Shown here: piece after piece, positions 22,853 to 31,211 of the stretch
Numbering within the stretch: position 1 is the first letter of the stretch
How the letters are laid out: each line of letters begins with the position of its first letter
From: Geothrix sp.
Lineage (GTDB): Bacteria; Acidobacteriota; Holophagae; Holophagales; Holophagaceae
DNA length: 64,000 nucleotides
Reading direction: 5' to 3'
NCBI GenBank assembly: GCA_019449415.1
Contig: JAGRPP010000017.1
Location: forward strand, 186,001-250,000
Program-made: the position numbers and the translations under genes
Notes under the pieces: model-generated
What the model saw: the letters and a program-made list of their open reading frames with translations, nothing else
Database searches by the model: none
What the model was told of the DNA's origin: nothing

Positions 22853-22919
22853 GGCCGGGCTTCCCACCCCCGAAATCACCGCCCCCGAGATCACAATCAG
22901 GATCACGATTGGGATCACC

Positions 22920-24122
22920 ATGAGCCGCCGACCGCGCATCGCCATCACGCTGGGAGATCCCTGCGGCATCGGGCCCGAGCTGCTGCTCCGGTCCCTGCCT
23001 GCCATCCGGGTCTGGTCCGATGTCGTGGTCGTGGGCTCCCGGGCGGGGGTGGACCTTCTCGAGGGCCTCGCCGGAAACGCAGTCACCTGGCGCTGGGCCC
23101 CTTCCTCCGCGCCTCCCCCACCCGCCTTCCAGGGCTCCGCGCTGGAGCTTCGGATCGAGGGGCTCCAGGACCCAGCCGCGGCCACCTGGCTGGATCCCAC
23201 GCCCGACATCGGAGTGGGGGATCTCCACCTGGGCCAGGGCTCCGCAGCTTCCGGCCGAGCCACGGTGGAGGCCATCCGCCTCGCCGCGGGCCTCGCATCC
23301 TCGGGGGCGGTGGATGCCCTCGTCACGCTGCCGATGGCCAAATCCGCCGCCCATCTCGCCGGGTACGACATCCCGGGCCACACCGAGTTCCTCCAGGCCC
23401 TCGCCGGCGCACCCCTCACCCGCATGGCCTTCGTGAGTCCCCGGCTGTCCGTGGTGCTGCACACGGTCCACCAGAGCCTGCGCTCCGTGGTGGACGGGCT
23501 TGAGGTCCAGGCCGTGGCCGAGACGCTGGCCTTCTCCGCGGATCGCTTCATCCAGCTCACGGGCAATCCGGGCCTGCGCGTGGCGCTCTGCGCCCTCAAC
23601 CCCCACGCCGGAGAGGCGGGGGCCTTCGGCCAGGAAGAGGCGCTGTTGTCGGAGGCCCTGGCCCGGGCCGAGGCCTCCTTCCGGGAGGCAGGGCCCGCGG
23701 GGCCGTTCGCAACCCTGCCCTCGCCCTTTCCGCCCGGCCCCGCGCCCCAGGGTTGGACGCTCCATCCAGGAGAGACCGGAAGGGCCCCGGTGGATGCCGG
23801 CGGGCCTTCCCCCCACTTCTCAGGACCGCACCCTTCCGACAGCCTGTTCCACCGCGCCGTCTCGGGGGAATTCGATCTGGTCGTGGCCCTGTACCACGAC
23901 CAGGGGCTCATCCCCATCAAGCTGCTGGAACCAACCCGGGCCGTGAACCTCACCCTGGGCCTGCCCTTCATCCGCACCAGCCCGGACCACGGTACGGCCT
24001 TCGACAAGGCCGGCCGGTGGATCGCCGATCCACGGAACTTCCTCGAAGCCACGGCCCTGGCAGTGCGCCTGGCGGGCCGGGCCCGCCACCAGCCCTGGAC
24101 CGCCCGCGTGGCCACGCCGTGA
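22920..24122 (+). CDS. pdxA: 4-hydroxythreonine-4-phosphate dehydrogenase
   Basis: PdxA oxidises 4-phosphohydroxy-L-threonine in the DXP-dependent pyridoxal phosphate pathway. Family motifs are ITLGDPCGIGPELL, the GHTEFL metal-site His, ALNPHAGE, ALYHDQGLIPIK and GLPFIRTSPDHGTAFD. The protein is 400 aa, about 70 longer than usual; the excess is Gly/Pro-rich and lies between the SEALARAEA helix and GPHPSDSLF (about residues 255-305) where other PdxA proteins have a short loop. It overlaps the next gene by a GTGA junction. Confidence 0.94.
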   Translation: MSRRPRIAITLGDPCGIGPELLLRSLPAIRVWSDVVVVGSRAGVDLLEGLAGNAVTWRWAPSSAPPPPAFQGSALELRIEGLQDPAAATWLDPTPDIGVGDLHLGQGSAASGRATVEAIRLAAGLASSGAVDALVTLPMAKSAAHLAGYDIPGHTEFLQALAGAPLTRMAFVSPRLSVVLHTVHQSLRSVVDGLEVQAVAETLAFSADRFIQLTGNPGLRVALCALNPHAGEAGAFGQEEALLSEALARAEASFREAGPAGPFATLPSPFPPGPAPQGWTLHPGETGRAPVDAGGPSPHFSGPHPSDSLFHRAVSGEFDLVVALYHDQGLIPIKLLEPTRAVNLTLGLPFIRTSPDHGTAFDKAGRWIADPRNFLEATALAVRLAGRARHQPWTARVATP

Positions 24123-24829
24123 GACCTGACGGAGACCGGCCTGCCGACGCGGTGTTCGGTCCCGGCGGTTCCGCCTGGCCCCCTGGCCACCCCCCACCTG
24201 CGGGAGAGGGACCCCGCACGGCCCTGCCCATCCACCGGGGCGTTCCGCGCCACCTGGAGGCCCACCTGGCGCGGCTCCAGGCCGGAGCGGAGGCGCTGGG
24301 CCAGGAGGTGCCCTGGCTGACCGGCGCCGTGATGGAACTCGGCAGCTGGCTGGAGCCGGTATCCGAAGGCGCCTTGCGTCTGGCGCTTCACCTGGAGCTC
24401 CGGTTCCTTGCGGCGCGGCTGGAGGTCCTGCCCTCGACGCCGGATTCCTATCGTCTGGCGCCCCTGCCCCACCCCATGGGGGATCTGCGGTCCAACCCCC
24501 TGGCCCCCCATAAAGGGCTTTCGGGCCCCTGGCGCACCCCGGCCATGGCCGAAGCCCGCCGTCGCGGCGCAGAGGATGCCCTCCTGCTGTGGCCCGATGG
24601 GACTCTGGCAGAGACGGCCATCGCGACCGTGGCCCTGGAGCGCGGGGGGGCCCTGATGCTCCCGCCTGCCCCGGGCCGGGTGGCCAGCGTGGCCGAGCGG
24701 CTGGACCTGCCGGCCTGGGCGGAGGCCCGGGGCTTGGCCCTGGAAACCCAGGACATCCCCCTTGGGACCGAGGGACGGCTCTGGTGCCTGAACGCGTTGC
24801 GCGGCATCTGGCCCGCAGTCCTAGTCTGA
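24119..24829 (+). CDS. Class-IV aminotransferase / aminodeoxychorismate lyase-like protein
   Basis: The 236-aa protein has the class-IV PLP-enzyme features: a Lys in APHKGLSG that should bind PLP, followed by GAEDALLLWPDGTLAETAIATVAL and a Pro-rich loop LPPAPG. The pattern of DALLLW.DG.L.E...A....L matches the lyase part of PabC or PabB-fused lyases, so 4-amino-4-deoxychorismate lyase (folate synthesis) is the best guess; a branched-chain or D-amino-acid transaminase is possible. The GTG start at 24119 overlaps the pdxA stop (GTGA), which argues for coupled translation. Both encoded enzymes concern cofactors. Confidence 0.75.
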   Translation: MRPDGDRPADAVFGPGGSAWPPGHPPPAGEGPRTALPIHRGVPRHLEAHLARLQAGAEALGQEVPWLTGAVMELGSWLEPVSEGALRLALHLELRFLAARLEVLPSTPDSYRLAPLPHPMGDLRSNPLAPHKGLSGPWRTPAMAEARRRGAEDALLLWPDGTLAETAIATVALERGGALMLPPAPGRVASVAERLDLPAWAEARGLALETQDIPLGTEGRLWCLNALRGIWPAVLV

Positions 24830-24891
24830 GTCCCCGGCCAGGCCCGTCAGGGTGACCGCGCAGCTGTTGTAGGCTGGTAGCGGGAGGTGGC

Positions 24892-26289
24892 ATGTCCACG
24901 GTGGCGGTGATCCTGGCAGCGGGCCTCGGAACCCGCATGAAATCGCGGCTTCCCAAGGTGCTGCATCCCATCCTCGGTGACCCCAGCCTGCTCTGGGCCC
25001 TGCGGGCCCTCCCTCCGGGCCTGGGCGGTGCGGTGGTGGTGGTTCACCACGGCAAGGAGCAGGTTCTGGCCGCCCTGGAGGCCTGGCAGAAGGCCGGGTT
25101 GCTGCCCTGTCCCGTGAGCACCGTGGACCAGGGGGAGCCCCTGGGCACCGGCCATGCCCTCCAGGTCTGCATCCCCGAACTGGACCGCCTCGGCGCCAGC
25201 CAGGTGGCCATCCTCTGCGGGGATGTGCCTCTGACTTCGGCCGCCACCGTGTTCCGGCTCTGCTCCGCCGAGGCCCTGCTGCTGGCCATGGACCTCCCCA
25301 CGCCCGGCTCCTACGGCCGGGTGATCCAGCACGGGGACGGCCACCTCGCCAATCTGGTGGAGGCCAAGGACGCCACCCCCGACCAGCTGGCCGTCCAGAG
25401 GGTGAATGGCGGCGCCTATGCCCTGCCCTGGCCCGCTCTGAAGAAGGCCCTCCAGGGCCTCAAGAACGACAACGCCCAGCAGGAGTACTACCTCACGGAT
25501 GCCGTGGCGGCCGTGGCCCGGGACATTCCCGTGGCCGTGGAGGTCTGCGATCCCGAGGAACTGGCCGGCATGAACTCCAGGCACGATCAGGCGGCCCTGC
25601 AGGCTGCGGCCCAGCGGCGGATCCAGAGGCACTGGATGGCCGAGGGCGTGACCTTCCTCCATCCCGAAAGCACGCTGGTGGGTCCGCGGGTGGTCCTTCA
25701 CCGCGATGTGCTGCTGGAACCCGGCGTGCGGATGGAAGGCTCGGTCCTCGTCGGCGAGGGCTGCCGCATCGGCCAGGGCACGGTGATCACGGATTCCGTC
25801 GTGGGCGAAGGCGTGGATATCCGGCCCTACTGCGTCATCGAGCAGGCCCTGGTGGGGGCGGGCGCCAAGCTGGGGCCCTTCGCCCGGCTGCGGGAGGGCA
25901 CCGACCTCGCCGAAGGCGTCCACATCGGCAACTTCGTGGAAACCAAGAAGGCGAAGCTCCACCGAGGCGCCAAGGCCAACCACCTCGCCTACCTCGGCGA
26001 CACCGAGATCGGCGAAGGCACCAACATCGGCGCCGGCGTCATCACCTGCAACTACGATGGCGTGAACAAGCACAAGACCACGATCGGCCGCCGGGTCTTC
26101 GTCGGATCGGACACCCAGCTGGTCGCTCCCGTGACCATTGGCGATGGGGCCCTCATTGGCGCGGGCAGCACCATCACCAAGGATGTCCCCGCCGACGCCC
26201 TGGCCCTCAGCCGGGCCCCGCAGACCAGCCGCGAGGGAGGCGCCTCCAAGCTGCGCGACCGACAGAAGAAGCCGTCTGGGTTAAGCTAG
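24892..26289 (+). CDS. glmU: Bifunctional N-acetylglucosamine-1-phosphate uridyltransferase / glucosamine-1-phosphate acetyltransferase
   Basis: GlmU makes UDP-N-acetylglucosamine for peptidoglycan and LPS. The N-terminal uridyltransferase part (1-230) has LAAGLGTRMKSRLPKVLH, and the C-terminal left-handed beta-helix (about 250-450) has hexapeptide repeats plus the acetyltransferase segment KKAKLHRGAKANHLAYLGD and NYDGVNKHKT. Length 465 aa is normal. The Mla operon follows after 21 bases. Confidence 0.97.
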   Translation: MSTVAVILAAGLGTRMKSRLPKVLHPILGDPSLLWALRALPPGLGGAVVVVHHGKEQVLAALEAWQKAGLLPCPVSTVDQGEPLGTGHALQVCIPELDRLGASQVAILCGDVPLTSAATVFRLCSAEALLLAMDLPTPGSYGRVIQHGDGHLANLVEAKDATPDQLAVQRVNGGAYALPWPALKKALQGLKNDNAQQEYYLTDAVAAVARDIPVAVEVCDPEELAGMNSRHDQAALQAAAQRRIQRHWMAEGVTFLHPESTLVGPRVVLHRDVLLEPGVRMEGSVLVGEGCRIGQGTVITDSVVGEGVDIRPYCVIEQALVGAGAKLGPFARLREGTDLAEGVHIGNFVETKKAKLHRGAKANHLAYLGDTEIGEGTNIGAGVITCNYDGVNKHKTTIGRRVFVGSDTQLVAPVTIGDGALIGAGSTITKDVPADALALSRAPQTSREGGASKLRDRQKKPSGLS

Positions 26290-26310
26290 GTTTTTGCGTC
26301 CCGGAGCCCC

Positions 26311-27087
26311 ATGGTCCTGACTCTCTTCGACAAGACCGGCGCCCGCGTGCTGGGGGCCCTTGAGACGACCGGGGACTTCGCCGTACTCGCAGGGCGGACC
26401 TTCGCCGCCATCTTCAAGCGTCCCTTCGACGGCAAGAGCCTGATGGGCCAACTCCATTCGCTGGGCGTGAACTCCATTCCCGTGGTGGTGCTCACGAGCA
26501 TCGCCGTGAGCATGGTGTTCGCCGTGCAGCTGGCCTTCGGCTTCCGTCAGTTCCAGGCGGAGGGCCTGGCCTCCCAGGTGGAGGGCTTGGCCATCGTCCG
26601 CGAGCTGGGGCCGGTGATCACGGGCCTGATGCTCTCCGGGCGCATCGGCTCGGCCATGGCCGCGGAATTGGGCACGATGCAGGTGACCGAACAGATCGAT
26701 GCGCTGGAGTGCCTGGCGACCGACCCCATCCACTACCTCTTCGTGCCGCGGTTCTTGGCCGCCGTCATCATGGTCCCCCTCCTCACGGTGGTCTCCATCT
26801 ATGTGAGCTTCTGGGGCGGCTACATGATCCTCGTCGGCGTGGAGGGCCAGAGCGCCTATGTCTACAGCAGCGAGTTCTACAAGTTGCTGGCCTTCCGCGA
26901 TCTCCGCATCGCCCTCATCAAGGCCCTGGTGTTCGGAATGATCATCGCCCTGGTGGGCTGCTGGAAGGGGTACCGCACCCACGGCGGCGCCGAAGGCGTG
27001 GGCAACGCCCCCACCAGCAGCGTGGTGACCAGCAGCCTCTGGATCCTCGTCTCCGACTTCTTCCTGACCAAGCTGTTGTTGGTGTGA
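26311..27087 (+). CDS. mlaE: Mla-type ABC transporter permease
   Basis: MlaE is the inner-membrane permease of the phospholipid transporter that maintains outer-membrane asymmetry. The 258-aa protein shows the family layout: amphipathic N-terminal segment, hydrophobic segments around 50-80, 145-170, 195-215 and 230-255, and the conserved ELGPVITGLMLSGRIGSAMAAELGTMQVTEQIDALE and FGMIIALVGCWKGY stretches. It is followed by mlaF after 4 bases. Confidence 0.95.
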   Translation: MVLTLFDKTGARVLGALETTGDFAVLAGRTFAAIFKRPFDGKSLMGQLHSLGVNSIPVVVLTSIAVSMVFAVQLAFGFRQFQAEGLASQVEGLAIVRELGPVITGLMLSGRIGSAMAAELGTMQVTEQIDALECLATDPIHYLFVPRFLAAVIMVPLLTVVSIYVSFWGGYMILVGVEGQSAYVYSSEFYKLLAFRDLRIALIKALVFGMIIALVGCWKGYRTHGGAEGVGNAPTSSVVTSSLWILVSDFFLTKLLLV

Positions 27088-27091
27088 CGGC

Positions 27092-27883
27092 ATGGCGCTG
27101 ATCGATGTCGTCAATCTCTCCAAGGCCTTCGGTCCGAAGGTGGTGCTGTCCAATGTGAACCTGCAGGTCCAGGAGGGCGAAAGCCTTGTCGTCCTGGGCG
27201 GATCCGGCACCGGCAAGACCGTGCTGCTCCGCAACATCATGGGCCTGCTGACCCCCGACTCGGGGCATGTGGCCATCGAGGGCAAGATCATCGCCCAGCT
27301 GGACCGGGAGGAACTGTTCCAGGTCCGCCAGAGCATCGGCATGTGCTTCCAGATGGCGGCCCTCTTCGATTCCATGACGGTGTTCGAGAATGTGGCCTTC
27401 GGCCTCCGGCGGCACCTCGAGATCACCGAGGCCGAAGTTCAGGCCCGGGTGGAGGAATGCCTTTCCATGGTGGGGATGAAGGGCACCGACAAGCTGAAGC
27501 CCGCGGAACTCTCCGGCGGCATGAAGCGCCGCGTGGGTTTCGCGCGCGCCATCGCCCTCAAGCCCAAGATCCTCCTCTTCGACGAGCCCACCACCGGGCT
27601 GGACCCGGTGATGACCGATGTCATCGGCCGCGTGATCCTGGACCTCAAGCACGAGCTGGGCGTCACCACCATCACCATCACCCACGACCTCAAGTCCGCC
27701 TTCGAGATCGCCGACCGCATCGCCCTGCTCTTCCGCGGCGAGTGCATTGCCTGCGAATCGCCGGCGGCCTTCAAGGTCAATCCCCATCCCGTCATTCAGC
27801 AGTTCCTGCGGGGGGATGCGGATGGCCCCTTCCTTCAGGACCCGCCCCCGCCCAAGCGCAAAACCCAGGAGGCCCACCCATGA
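27092..27883 (+). CDS. mlaF: Mla-type ABC transporter ATP-binding protein
   Basis: This 263-aa ATPase powers the MlaE permease. It has Walker A GGSGTGKTVLL (about 36-46), the Q-loop (FQMAALFDSMTV), signature LSGGMKRRVGFAR, Walker B ILLFDEPTTGLDP and the switch His in TITHDLKS. Its stop overlaps the mlaD start in an ATGA junction. No mlaB-like STAS gene is seen nearby. Confidence 0.95.
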   Translation: MALIDVVNLSKAFGPKVVLSNVNLQVQEGESLVVLGGSGTGKTVLLRNIMGLLTPDSGHVAIEGKIIAQLDREELFQVRQSIGMCFQMAALFDSMTVFENVAFGLRRHLEITEAEVQARVEECLSMVGMKGTDKLKPAELSGGMKRRVGFARAIALKPKILLFDEPTTGLDPVMTDVIGRVILDLKHELGVTTITITHDLKSAFEIADRIALLFRGECIACESPAAFKVNPHPVIQQFLRGDADGPFLQDPPPPKRKTQEAHP

Positions 27884-29346
27884 AGCTCGAAACCAAAGTC
27901 GGCCTCTTCTTCACGGGCGCCATCTTCCTCCTGGCCGTGCTCATTCTCCGGACCGAGAAGCTGGAGGTCGGCGGCAAGCGCAACCAATCCGAGCGGTTCA
28001 CCATCTTCGACTCCGTGGCCGGGCTGAGCCTCCAGAGCGCCGTGCGCATCGCCGGCGTGAAGGTGGGCGATGTCCGCACCATCGCCCTCGAGAACGGCAA
28101 GGCCCGCGTGGCCATTGGCCTGGGCAACGAAGTGCAGGTCTACCGCGATGCCAGCGTGTCCCTGGGCTCCATCGGCATCCTGGGCGAGAAGTTCATCGAC
28201 CTCGATCCCGGCCACAGCGCGATGGGCCCCTTCCCCGAAGGCATGCCCCTGCCCAGCAAGGCCGGCGTGAGCCTGGACAACCTCATGGAGACCCTCTCCG
28301 AGATCGGGAAGAATGTGAAGGGCGTCACCCAGTCCCTGAACGAATCCATCGGTGGCGAGCAGGGCCGGCAGAAACTCGACGAGATCGTGGACAACATCCG
28401 CGTGCTGACCGCCGAGTTCCGCTCCATGGCCCAGGAGAACCACGGGGCCATCAACAACACCATGGCCAATGTCGAGGCCATCAGCTCCGACCTGCGCGAC
28501 AAGCTGCCCAAGCTGGCCCAGCAGTTCGAGACCGTAGGCAAGAACCTCAACGCCATCCTGGAGGAGAATCGCCCCGAGCTGAAGGGCGTCATGAGCGATG
28601 TTCGCAAGCTGGCCCAGAGCTTCCAGGGGACCGCGGAGAACATGAAGGTGCTCACCGACCGGATCAACAAGGGCGAAGGCACCATCGGCAAACTGCTCAA
28701 CGACGAAACCACCATCAAAAAGATCAACGAGGCCGTGGACAATGTGAACGGCATGCTGGGCGGCTTCAACAAGATGGACTTCCGCCTCGACATGAACGCG
28801 GCGCAGTGGGACAAGCGCAAGGACAGCCGCGTGGGCCTGGGCCTGGAAATCGCGCCGCGGCCCGATTACTGGTATGCCCTGGGCTTCGCCTCCACGCCGG
28901 ATGGCAAGCTCAGCGAGAGCACCCGGACCGTCACCCAGATTGATCCCATCACGGGCCAATCCGTCAGCGTGCTCGAAAAGAACAAGTTCGTCACCACGGA
29001 CCAGAGCTTCACCGTATCGGCCCAGTTCGCCAAGCGCATCGGCGCCGCCATCTTCTCGGCGGGCATCGTCGAGGGCAAGGGCGGCGGCGGGCTGGAGTTC
29101 CGCACCTTGGATGATGACCGCCTGCGCTTCGGCATCCTGGCTTACGACTTCACCAAGCGGGACGACAAGCCGAATCCCCGCTACCGCTTCACCAGCAGCT
29201 ATCAGTTCTGGAAGGGCGCCTACATCCAGGCCGGCGTCCAGGACATCGGCAACAAGGACCTCCGCACCGTCTTCTTCGGTGGCGGCCTGCGCTGGAAGGA
29301 CGATGATTTGAAGAAGATCATCGGCTTGGCTGGAGCCTCCAAGTGA
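27880..29346 (+). CDS. mlaD: MlaD-type MCE protein with C-terminal beta-rich domain
   Basis: MlaD is the periplasmic substrate-binding MCE ring anchored to the inner membrane. The protein has an N-terminal helix (8-25), an MCE domain (about 38-118; SVAGLSLQSAVRIAGVKVGDV), a long helical region of heptad character (about 125-300) and a C-terminal domain (about 300-485) of alternating hydrophobic strands (for example RVGLGLEIAPRPDYWYALGF and RFTSSYQFWKGAYIQAGVQD) that looks like a small outer-membrane beta barrel. It is 488 aa, against about 180 for E. coli MlaD. A transenvelope MlaD of this architecture has been described in the diderm Firmicute Veillonella parvula. Start 27880 is tied to mlaF by ATGA. 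The barrel is predicted from strand pattern only. Confidence 0.85.
   Translation: MKLETKVGLFFTGAIFLLAVLILRTEKLEVGGKRNQSERFTIFDSVAGLSLQSAVRIAGVKVGDVRTIALENGKARVAIGLGNEVQVYRDASVSLGSIGILGEKFIDLDPGHSAMGPFPEGMPLPSKAGVSLDNLMETLSEIGKNVKGVTQSLNESIGGEQGRQKLDEIVDNIRVLTAEFRSMAQENHGAINNTMANVEAISSDLRDKLPKLAQQFETVGKNLNAILEENRPELKGVMSDVRKLAQSFQGTAENMKVLTDRINKGEGTIGKLLNDETTIKKINEAVDNVNGMLGGFNKMDFRLDMNAAQWDKRKDSRVGLGLEIAPRPDYWYALGFASTPDGKLSESTRTVTQIDPITGQSVSVLEKNKFVTTDQSFTVSAQFAKRIGAAIFSAGIVEGKGGGGLEFRTLDDDRLRFGILAYDFTKRDDKPNPRYRFTSSYQFWKGAYIQAGVQDIGNKDLRTVFFGGGLRWKDDDLKKIIGLAGASK
29311..29346 (+). repeat. Direct repeat, copy 1 (3' end of mlaD)
   Basis: The last 36 bases of mlaD recur at 29412-29447 with two mismatches, 101 bases further on. 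This copy encodes KKIIGLAGASK and the mlaD stop. Confidence 0.95.
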
Positions 29347-29411
29347 CGCCGCGCGGTCAGATGTTGCCGGCACGCCGACCCATGCGGTCTGAGCCTGCAC
29401 GGCAGGCGAAG

Positions 29412-29447
29412 AAGAAGATCATCGGCCTGGCTGGAGCCGCCAAGTGA
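29412..29447 (+). repeat. Direct repeat, copy 2 (supplies the start of the DUF116 gene)
   Basis: It is 34/36 identical to 29311-29346 and encodes, out of any gene, KKIIGLAGAAK and a stop. The AAGTGA at its end contains the GTG start codon of the DUF116 gene. Confidence 0.95.
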
Positions 29448-30229
29448 AGGAACCCCGCGCCCTGCCCCAGCCCGGCCCCCTGCCGGTGGAGCGGGGCGCG
29501 CTGTTCCTCTGGGTCCGCCGGGGCGTGCCGCTGGCGCTGGCGGTCTTCGCCTTCGCCTTTGCCGCCCTGCATTCGGCCGGTCGCGGCTGGTGGCTGCTGG
29601 CGGGCACCGGCGCCCTGGCCGCCGCCTGGCCCAGCTTCCTCCGGGGAGAGGCCTTCCTCCGCAACCAGGCCACGGTCATGCGCCAGGACTGCCTCTGGAC
29701 CAACGCCCTCCGCCCCCTGGCTCGGCGGCTGGGCCAGGAAGATGCCTGGATCCTCTCCTTCTGCGGCCACAACAACCAGCGCGTCCGGGAGGCTCTGGGC
29801 GGCCGCCGGGCCAGGCGGGCCCTCATCCTCCTGCCGCACTGCATCCAGATGGCCCGCTGCAAGGCCGGCATCCTCGACGACCTTCAGGCTTGCTACGACT
29901 GCGGCCTCTGCCCCGTGGGCGATTACATGAATGCCGCCCTGCTGAACCGGTGGGAAGGGCGCATCACCAACCGCAGCCACAAGGCCTACCGCGAGGCGCG
30001 GGAATTCAGGCCGGATCTCGTGGTGGCGGTGAGTTGCACGGACCGCCTGCTCAAAGGGCTCACGAAAATGCCGGAGATCCCCTGCTATGTAATCCCCCTG
30101 TCCCTGCCCCACGGCATGTGCGTGGACACGGATTTCAGCGTGCCCCATGTGCTCGCCGCCATGGAGGCCCTGGTGGAACCCAGGCGCCCCGGCGACATCC
30201 AGCCCCTCAGGCGCGAGGGCATCGCGTGA
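29444..30229 (+). CDS. DUF116 protein with membrane anchor and Cys cluster
   Basis: This 261-aa protein has a hydrophobic N-terminal segment (about 25-65) and a soluble domain with the conserved Cys pattern of DUF116: LLPHCIQMARC, then CYDCGLCPVGDY about 15 residues further, then a lone SCTDR Cys and PCYVIPL. The Cys residues could hold an iron-sulfur cluster, but no function is established for the family. The GTG start at 29444 lies inside a repeated segment copied from the mlaD end (29412-29447); GGAG about 8 bases upstream fits. The stop overlaps the next gene in a GTGA junction, so it is probably made with UbiA. Confidence 0.8.
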   Translation: MKEPRALPQPGPLPVERGALFLWVRRGVPLALAVFAFAFAALHSAGRGWWLLAGTGALAAAWPSFLRGEAFLRNQATVMRQDCLWTNALRPLARRLGQEDAWILSFCGHNNQRVREALGGRRARRALILLPHCIQMARCKAGILDDLQACYDCGLCPVGDYMNAALLNRWEGRITNRSHKAYREAREFRPDLVVAVSCTDRLLKGLTKMPEIPCYVIPLSLPHGMCVDTDFSVPHVLAAMEALVEPRRPGDIQPLRREGIA

Positions 30230-31128
30230 CCGGAGCGCCTCCCCGCTTCCCCCTGCGCACCTTCGCCCAACGCCTTCTCGGCCCGGAGGCCACGGCGTAC
30301 CTGCTCCACCTGCGACCGCTGGAATGGCCGATCATGACGGCCCACTTCCTGCTGGGCACACTGCTAGCCTCGGGCTGGCCCCTGGTGGTGGGCCCCGCCC
30401 TCCTGGGCTGGCTGGTGTTCGTGGCCCTGATGAACGGGGGCACCCTGGCCATCAACAGCGCCTTCGACCAGGACGAGGGCGACATCGGGTATCTCAAGGC
30501 GCCCCCCAAGCCCCCGGACCACCTGCTGACCTTCTCTGCCCTGCTGCTGGCCGCCTCCACCCTGCTGGGCTTCCTTCTTCCCCGCCCCTTCGCGCTCCTC
30601 AACCTCGCCTGCGTGGCCATGAGCATCCTCTATTCCGTGCCCCCGGCACGCCTCAAGGCCCGGGCGGGGTGGGATCTGCTCATCAACTGCCTGGGGTTCG
30701 GCCTGTTCACGCCCCTGGCGGGCTGGGCCCTCACCGGCCGGCCGTTCAGCCCGGCCATCCTCAGGGCCGCCCTCGGCTTTGCCTTTCTCTTCGCCACGCT
30801 CTACCCCATGACCCAGATCTACCAGGTGGCCGAGGACGCCCGGCGGGGTGACCGCACCCTGGTCATCCGCGTGGGTGTGGGCCGGAGCCTGGGATTGGCC
30901 CTCGGGGCGGCCCTGATTGCCCATGGTCTCTTCGCCGCCGCCGTTCTGGCCAAGGGGCGGAATCCCGGGTTCCTGGCCATCTCCCTGGGCGCCTGGCTGG
31001 CCGTCCTGCTGCCCTGGCTGGCCCGGTGGCGCACCTGGTCGGATCATCGGCACGAAGCTGGCATGTACTGGGGCCTGGGTGCCTGGGCCGTCACGGACCT
31101 GAGCCTTCTGGTCCTCTTGTGGCCTTGA
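30226..31128 (+). CDS. UbiA-family prenyltransferase
   Basis: The 300-aa integral membrane protein has eight or nine hydrophobic segments and the two Asp-rich Mg2+/diphosphate motifs of the UbiA family: NSAFDQDEGD (about residues 80-90) and YQVAEDARRGD (about 200-210). It should transfer an isoprenoid chain to an aromatic or lipid acceptor, as for ubiquinone, menaquinone, haem O or archaeal-like lipids; the substrate cannot be told from sequence. The GTG start overlaps the stop of the DUF116 gene (GTGA). No menA/ubi genes are alongside. Confidence 0.85.
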   Translation: MTGAPPRFPLRTFAQRLLGPEATAYLLHLRPLEWPIMTAHFLLGTLLASGWPLVVGPALLGWLVFVALMNGGTLAINSAFDQDEGDIGYLKAPPKPPDHLLTFSALLLAASTLLGFLLPRPFALLNLACVAMSILYSVPPARLKARAGWDLLINCLGFGLFTPLAGWALTGRPFSPAILRAALGFAFLFATLYPMTQIYQVAEDARRGDRTLVIRVGVGRSLGLALGAALIAHGLFAAAVLAKGRNPGFLAISLGAWLAVLLPWLARWRTWSDHRHEAGMYWGLGAWAVTDLSLLVLLWP

Positions 31129-31211
31129 GCAAGAATTGCCCTTGAGCAAGGGACCTCCCGATCCGATAGACTAGGAATAAGTGACAACAGTCGGAATCTT
31201 CAGGAGCGTGC

